Part shown: positions 30,016 through 34,237 of the stretch, piece after piece
How the letters are laid out: every line of letters starts with the position of its first letter
Numbering within the stretch: the stretch's first letter is position 1
Origin: an uncultured Eubacterium sp.
GTDB taxonomy: Bacteria > Bacillota > Clostridia > Lachnospirales > Lachnospiraceae
Length of the DNA: 34,237 nucleotides
NCBI GenBank assembly: GCA_910584595.1
Contig: CAJUBQ010000046.1
Location: 1-34,237, forward strand
Reading direction: 5' to 3'
Translations under genes and position numbers: made by a program
The notes under the pieces: model-generated
The model's input: only the letters and a program-made list of their open reading frames with translations
Told to the model about the DNA's origin: nothing
The model's database searches: none

Positions 30016-31850
30016 CAGATAACGCCTCCCCTGCTTCTTTGCCCTCTTTTTTTCCTTTTCCTGCCGCCCGCTGCCTGCTGCTTGTTTTCCTCCGGCTTTT
30101 TCAGCGGCAGGTTTGTTATTTCGATAGCCGCCGTTGCATAGTTCCGGCAGTCTAACGCTTCATTCCTCTTGTGCTGCCCTTTGTCCTTTAGCTCCCATGC
30201 AAAATACGCTTTCCCCATTTTGTAGCGCATTACCTTTTTTTCAGAGGTAAGCGCTTTGAAATATTTTTCATCATACCCCTTTTCGTCTTCCAGCGGAAAA
30301 TGGCAGTACCCCGGACCCGGTTTTTCCACTTTCAGCCTATCCATAAGCCAGCTTTTTCCTGTATCAACCCCGATTTCAAATTCATACGCCTTTTCACGGT
30401 TTCCATTTTTAGGCTTTTGTATGTATGCCGCCGCGCTGTTGTTTGAACCTCTGATTGCAAACACATTCCTGTTGAACCTTGCTTTGCAAAATTTACGCAC
30501 TTGGTTTGTCCTATGCCCGTTACTATCTATGCAGACACATCTTAATTTCATCTTTGTTCCGTCTTCTTTTTCAAATGTCTGCGATAGGAAAATGTCTAAA
30601 TCTTTCCACACCTGATTTTCAATGCTGCTGTTGTCCCCGTATATCACGGCGTATTTTATCCCCCAGCTTTCATGCTCTGGGCCCCAGCCCACAACGTCAA
30701 TTTCAAATCTGTCATCCTGTGTGTCCACTCCTGCAGTCAGATACATTACGTCTTCCGGCACTTCACAACCGTATATTTCCCTGCGTTCCAGCAGCGCATC
30801 ATCTTCTATGGTTTCCCCTTCTTCTTCCCACGTCTGTCCCATTTCTGTATTTGTCCAGACTTTCATCAGCTCCACATTTCCTTTTTTCACTTCCGCATTT
30901 GCAAGGATAAATTTTTCTACAACTTCCCGCCATGTGGTCAGCGTTGAAGCAAGCGTGTTCAGGTGGAAACCCTTGACTTGATTTTCCGGATTATCATGGA
31001 TAAAACACCCATCCGCAAATTTTTCTTTCCATTCTGCTTCACTTGACATTGCCCCGCACTCTTCACATACATACTGTATTTCAGAAAGGTCTTTTTCATC
31101 ATATACAACATTTCCCCACACAAGCGGCTGCAACTCCCCACAACACGGACAAGGCGCGTTCCACTCACCCCTGCTGCTGTTCTCGTATTCAATTTCAATC
31201 CTTGAAGCCCCTTTGATTGTCGGCGTTGAAATGTCCACCTGTTTTTTGTTCCAGTACGTTGTCTGCCGCTTTGTCGCAAGCAAAAGCGGGTCCCCCTCAT
31301 TCCCTGCGCTTGCCGGATAGCCGTCTATTTCATCAGCCAGCAATATTCTTACTGTGTGGCTCCGCAGTCCTGTCGGGCTGTTTGCTCCTGCAATCGTTAC
31401 AAAACCGCCCGGAAATGTTTTCTGCATAATCGTGTTTCCACTGCTTCGGCTCTTGTCGTTGACGCGCTCTGCAAGCACTGGCGTTTCCCTTAACATAGGG
31501 GACAGCTTTTCTTTTGAAAACTTTTCAGCCATGTCTATTGTCGGCTGAATCACCATGATTGGAGACGGATCATAATGTATGTAATATCCTATCGGATTCA
31601 GCACCATTGCGTCTGTTTTCCCTACCTGCGCGGCAGACATAATCACAACTTTTTTTATTGATATGTCTGTAATTGCGTCCATGATTTCTTTCTGGTATGG
31701 CGCTTTCGCTGTCTTCCATCTTCCCGGCTCCGCTGTCGTTCCTGCCGCAAGCCGCCTGAATCTGTCAGCCCATTCCGATAATTTCAAGTCTGGCGGCGGC
31801 TTTAATGCTGCAAATATTTTCCTGAAAAGCTCCCTTGTGTTATTCCTCAT
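30015..31850 (-). CDS. terminase large subunit (lambda GpA family)
   Basis: 611 residues. ATPase: Walker A-like SAAQVGKTDAM (about 72-82) and Walker B ILLADEID (about 169-176). A zinc-ribbon-like CPCCG ... CEECG (Cys234, 237, 262, 265) separates it from the nuclease half, which begins with GVDTQDDRFEIDVVGWG (about 374-390). It packages and cuts phage DNA. The TTG at 31880 is a weaker start than the ATG at 31850, which has AAGGAAG upstream. It overlaps the Nu1-like gene end. Confidence 0.93.
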   Translation of the reverse strand: MRNNTRELFRKIFAALKPPPDLKLSEWADRFRRLAAGTTAEPGRWKTAKAPYQKEIMDAITDISIKKVVIMSAAQVGKTDAMVLNPIGYYIHYDPSPIMVIQPTIDMAEKFSKEKLSPMLRETPVLAERVNDKSRSSGNTIMQKTFPGGFVTIAGANSPTGLRSHTVRILLADEIDGYPASAGNEGDPLLLATKRQTTYWNKKQVDISTPTIKGASRIEIEYENSSRGEWNAPCPCCGELQPLVWGNVVYDEKDLSEIQYVCEECGAMSSEAEWKEKFADGCFIHDNPENQVKGFHLNTLASTLTTWREVVEKFILANAEVKKGNVELMKVWTNTEMGQTWEEEGETIEDDALLERREIYGCEVPEDVMYLTAGVDTQDDRFEIDVVGWGPEHESWGIKYAVIYGDNSSIENQVWKDLDIFLSQTFEKEDGTKMKLRCVCIDSNGHRTNQVRKFCKARFNRNVFAIRGSNNSAAAYIQKPKNGNREKAYEFEIGVDTGKSWLMDRLKVEKPGPGYCHFPLEDEKGYDEKYFKALTSEKKVMRYKMGKAYFAWELKDKGQHKRNEALDCRNYATAAIEITNLPLKKPEENKQQAAGGRKRKKRGQRSRGGVI

Positions 31851-32340
31851 TTTCTTTTTCTTCCTTACATATTTTATCAAAGTCCGCTAATTCTTCCAGC
31901 GTTTCGTCAATCGCCGCTTTCATCAGCTCGAATATTTCCGTCTGGTCTTTCTTCTTCGCCATAATCGGGCTTAATTTTGCAGGTATCGCCATCAGCTTTG
32001 TACGGAAATTCACAAGCATATCCGTCAACGCTTTTTCAATGTCTTCTGTCGTGTGAAGCTCATTCTTCCGCACCTGCAGTTCCAGTTCCTCACTCTCCCT
32101 TTTCGCCCTCACCAGCTTTGCCCGTTCCGTGTTATAGTCCACCTTGTCTTCCGCTTCCGGGTTTTTCTGCCGCAGGAAATTTATGTACTGCACCGTGGCT
32201 GTCTGCAAGTCGTAAAGCCCCGGCTTGCATTCTGTCAGCACTCCTTTGTCACGCAGCAGGCGCACATTGCGTTCTGTCATATCCAACCGTCTAGCCACCG
32301 CTGCCGCAGTATACACTTTCAAAAAAACACCCCCTTTCAT
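31840..32340 (-). CDS. terminase small subunit, Nu1-like
   Basis: 166 residues. A MerR/Nu1-like winged helix lies at the N terminus (VYTAAAVARRLDMTERNVRLLRDKGVLTE), with a helical C-terminal half (TERAKLVRAKRESEELELQVR). It recognises phage DNA and recruits the large subunit. The ATG at 32340 has AGGGGA upstream; a TTG at 32322 behind AGGGGGTG is a possible alternative. It is directly followed by the large subunit. Confidence 0.88.
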   Translation of the reverse strand: MKGGVFLKVYTAAAVARRLDMTERNVRLLRDKGVLTECKPGLYDLQTATVQYINFLRQKNPEAEDKVDYNTERAKLVRAKRESEELELQVRKNELHTTEDIEKALTDMLVNFRTKLMAIPAKLSPIMAKKKDQTEIFELMKAAIDETLEELADFDKICKEEKENEE

Positions 32341-32438
32341 AATTTTTCCCCTGAAGCGGAAAGCGATTTTTTCAATTTGTATCTAGGAAGGGCTTGGGCG
32401 TCTTCGTACCCGCACCCCTGCCAGAACGCCGAAAGAAC

Positions 32439-33260
32439 CTATTCGCTTTCGGTTGTCGGTTCGTCAATGATTTCTTCCGTTTCATCCTCTATGTCAATCT
32501 CGCCTGTTAGTTTCTGCCTTGCAAGGTTGTATTTTTGTTCTTCCAGTTGTATTCTCTGACTCTCCATCTCGTATGATTTCATGCTGTCAAGCTGCTTTAT
32601 GATGCGTCCATGCAGGCGGTTCAGTTCAGCTTCCACTTTCATTGCCCTGTCAAATGCGCTTGACTTAATAACTGATTTCATTGCCGTCTTTAACTTCTCA
32701 TTGCTTCCCTCTGTCACCCCTGCTTCCGGATCCTGTACCCGGCCTGTTTCAATTCCTGTCTGCTGCTCCTGCTGTTGTTCCTCAACCCCTTTGGGTACTA
32801 CCATATGCACGATCTTGTCAACGTAATATTTTCCCTCTGCTTCTGGGTCCGTATACTGTTTTAATAGCCCCTCAAGATACACCTTGCGCACCAGCAGGCT
32901 TTGTAATTCATCACGCATACGCTGTATATTGTCGCCCTGCAACGCCTGTTGTATCTTCTCCGCATCTTCTGGCGCGATATCTTTTATGCCGGCTTTTGCG
33001 TATGCTCCATGCGTAACAGCGTTTCTATTGCCGTCTTTTGCAGGTGTCCTACCCCCAGCGTTCTTATTCCCTCTCTGCCCGCCCCTTTTTTTCGGGGCTT
33101 CTTTCAGCTTTTCTTCCCATCTGTCTTCTGATTTCCATTTGCTTATGCGTGCCTTTGGGACACCTGCTGCAGCCGCAAGATCATCAAGCGTCATTGTGCC
33201 GCCGCTGTCAATGTACCTCCGCAAGCTCTTATCCCTCTCCGGGTTCCTTTTCCGCCCCAT
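32439..33260 (-). CDS. PBSX-type terminase small subunit-like protein (YqaS/XtmA family)
   Basis: 273 residues. Helix-turn-helix near the N terminus: MTLDDLAAAAGVPKARISKWK. It is followed by the marked PKKRGGQRGNKNAGG and NAVTHGAYAKAG segment of PBSX-type small terminases. The C-terminal two thirds is helical and holds the oligomerisation part, with a Q/E-rich stretch (about 160-175). Beside an Nu1-like gene this gives two small-terminase candidates. One may be a DNA-binding regulator instead of a packaging factor. Confidence 0.8.
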   Translation of the reverse strand: MGRKRNPERDKSLRRYIDSGGTMTLDDLAAAAGVPKARISKWKSEDRWEEKLKEAPKKRGGQRGNKNAGGRTPAKDGNRNAVTHGAYAKAGIKDIAPEDAEKIQQALQGDNIQRMRDELQSLLVRKVYLEGLLKQYTDPEAEGKYYVDKIVHMVVPKGVEEQQQEQQTGIETGRVQDPEAGVTEGSNEKLKTAMKSVIKSSAFDRAMKVEAELNRLHGRIIKQLDSMKSYEMESQRIQLEEQKYNLARQKLTGEIDIEDETEEIIDEPTTESE

Positions 33261-33439
33261 GCCCTCACCTCATTTCGTTTGTTTTCAAAATCACTGTTTT
33301 CTGTTTTTTCGGAACTGATAATAAATATAGGCTTTGTAAATTCTTAAAACTTAGTCTTTCTGACGACGTGCAGCTTATTAAAAAGCGTCTTCTTTCTGTC
33401 TATTGTAGCAGGCAGTAACAGGAATTTCCGTGAAATGTT
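33261..33439 (-). promoter_or_regulatory. intergenic region with a likely activator-dependent late promoter
   Basis: TACAAT on the minus strand (33402-33407) with no -35 box at the correct distance (CGGAAA there) but a GGAAATTCC palindrome nearby. This is what an activator-dependent promoter would look like, with the DUF1492-like protein encoded just upstream as candidate activator. It may also hold the packaging start site. No gene here. Confidence 0.4.
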
Positions 33440-33928
33440 TCATTCCCTTATTTCGTATTCTGTCAGCACCTTGTTTTTCCGAAAGCCCACCAGCAGTTTC
33501 CCCAGCGCTTCATCACGTATGTTTTTGCACTGCCTGTCGCTGTAATTTGTGCACTCTGCCACATGCTCCCACTTCATACCGTTAAAATAAAACCCGAAAA
33601 TGATTTTTTTATGCTTCAAATTCAGCCTTGACACTTCTTTTATGATTTCAATTTTTACTTTCTGTAATGCTTCAATTTCTCTTTGATACATCTTTATTGC
33701 TTTGCTTACGTTGTTTGATATATTTATTGCCCTGTTCTCTGTCTGGCTTCCTGCGTGGAAGTTTCCTTTCGGCATACCGTCATACTGCATTCCAGACACC
33801 GTGTTGTAATACTGGTCTAAATCTGCTATTGCGCTCCTTCTCGCCCTGATTTCTTCGTCAATGTCCGGAAAGAACTCTAAAAGCCTGATAGCCTTTGCTT
33901 TGTCCATTGTTTTCGCTGCTCCTGCCAT
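33440..33928 (-). CDS. DUF1492/ArpU-like sigma-factor-related late regulator
   Basis: 162 residues. An N-terminal helical part (LDQYYNTVSGMQYDGMPKG) is typical of DUF1492 proteins. A C-terminal sigma-70 region-4-like helix-turn-helix follows (HKKIIFGFYFNGMKWEHVAE to SDRQCKNIRDEALGKL, about 107-147). Such proteins sit just before the terminase genes in Firmicutes phages and are thought to control late transcription. The ATG has AGGAGG-type upstream bases. Confidence 0.85.
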   Translation of the reverse strand: MAGAAKTMDKAKAIRLLEFFPDIDEEIRARRSAIADLDQYYNTVSGMQYDGMPKGNFHAGSQTENRAINISNNVSKAIKMYQREIEALQKVKIEIIKEVSRLNLKHKKIIFGFYFNGMKWEHVAECTNYSDRQCKNIRDEALGKLLVGFRKNKVLTEYEIRE

Positions 33929-33940
33929 CCTTTTTACCTC

Positions 33941-34096
33941 CTAAACACTTTTTGCTCCGTCTTTCCGGCTGTCTTTGCACTGCTGCTGCCTTCCCTCATT
34001 ACGCACTGCAAGGGCAAGCGCCTTTTCAGGCGTTGCCCTCTCTTTCCTTGATTCTTCTTTTTCCACCAGTTTCAAAATTTCTGCTAATATTCCCAC
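33941..34096 (-). CDS. small hypothetical phage protein, 51 aa
   Basis: GTG start behind AAAGGGG at normal distance. The product is helical and charged (GILAEILKLVEKEESRKERA). The longer frame from 34150 runs through the probable promoter, so this start is preferred. It lies just upstream of the DUF1492-like gene and is probably transcribed with it. No family recognised. Confidence 0.55.
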   Translation of the reverse strand: MGILAEILKLVEKEESRKERATPEKALALAVRNEGRQQQCKDSRKDGAKSV

Positions 34097-34149
34097 TGTT
34101 TCCCCTTTCTTTCTAGATAAATAAAAACATCTACAAAAGTCAATACTCA

Positions 34150-34178
34150 ATTATATCTAAATTTTAATTGCATATCAC
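34150..34178 (-). promoter_or_regulatory. possible promoter upstream of the 51-aa gene
   Basis: GTGATA, 17 bases, TATAAT on the minus strand; the -35 box is poor. The remaining AT-rich right edge (to 34237) shows no other feature. Confidence 0.45.
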
Positions 34179-34237
34179 ATACTGTTAATAACTTCATGAG
34201 CTGTCACAAATTTGCTACGTTAATTTGTCAAAAAATG

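Noticed and set aside
1..34237. tRNA or rRNA genes
   Set aside because: No cloverleaf or ribosomal RNA sequence was recognised by eye on either strand; short or unusual tRNAs cannot be fully excluded without a scan.

Overview
The window is most likely from a Gram-positive, Clostridia-type (Lachnospiraceae-like) genome. The basis is the strong GGAGG ribosome binding sites, remnants of a Firmicutes conjugative element at the left, and phage families typical of this group (XkdX, XhlA-like, DUF1492-like, DUF6148-like). The genus is inference. It holds two things: a degraded accessory stretch (1 to about 3.9 kb) and, from about 3.9 kb to the right edge, the late half of a myovirus-type prophage read almost entirely from the minus strand.

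Accessory stretch (1-3.9 kb). A frameshifted DUF6076-like gene runs in from the left edge, followed by a small frameshifted gene and a fragment resembling the C terminus of S-adenosylmethionine synthetase. Next comes a very AT-rich two-gene operon with its own good promoter: a SAM-dependent methyltransferase, then a membrane-anchored protein of unknown function. A piece of a giant SNF2-type helicase gene, of the kind carried by integrative conjugative elements, is cut at both ends. Its upstream break coincides with the prophage end.

Prophage (3.9-34.2 kb, transcribed right to left). From the right: a small ORF, a DUF1492/ArpU-like late regulator, a PBSX-type small terminase, an Nu1-like small terminase, a GpA-type large terminase, and a gpW-like joiner. 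An accessory island follows (26.4-29.8 kb). Then come a lambda-type head (portal B, ClpP-like protease with scaffold tail, decoration D, capsid E, connectors, gpZ-like, tail terminator) and a P2-type contractile tail (sheath, tube, E/E' chaperones, tape measure, X, D, V, U, gp25, J, I, fibres). The lysis cassette closes it (XkdX, XhlA-like, holin, amidase). Integrase, repressor and replication genes are not in the window and should lie to the right.

Most notable structure. (1) A canonical -1 frameshift heptamer T TTT TTA joins the tail chaperone E to an unlabelled 63-codon E' frame. (2) The island between gpW-like and portal has several strong promoters of its own, a ribbon-helix-helix gene with an operator-like inverted repeat, a predicted small RNA fired divergently from it, an AP2/HNH-like homing-type gene, and two unknown genes. 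It also carries two matching arrays of three ATTTCC repeats at exact 10-bp spacing, 1,559 bp apart, which may mark the ends of a small inserted unit. A terminator closes the island just before the portal. (3) Conserved-looking gpJ N-terminal coding sequence has no normal start codon.
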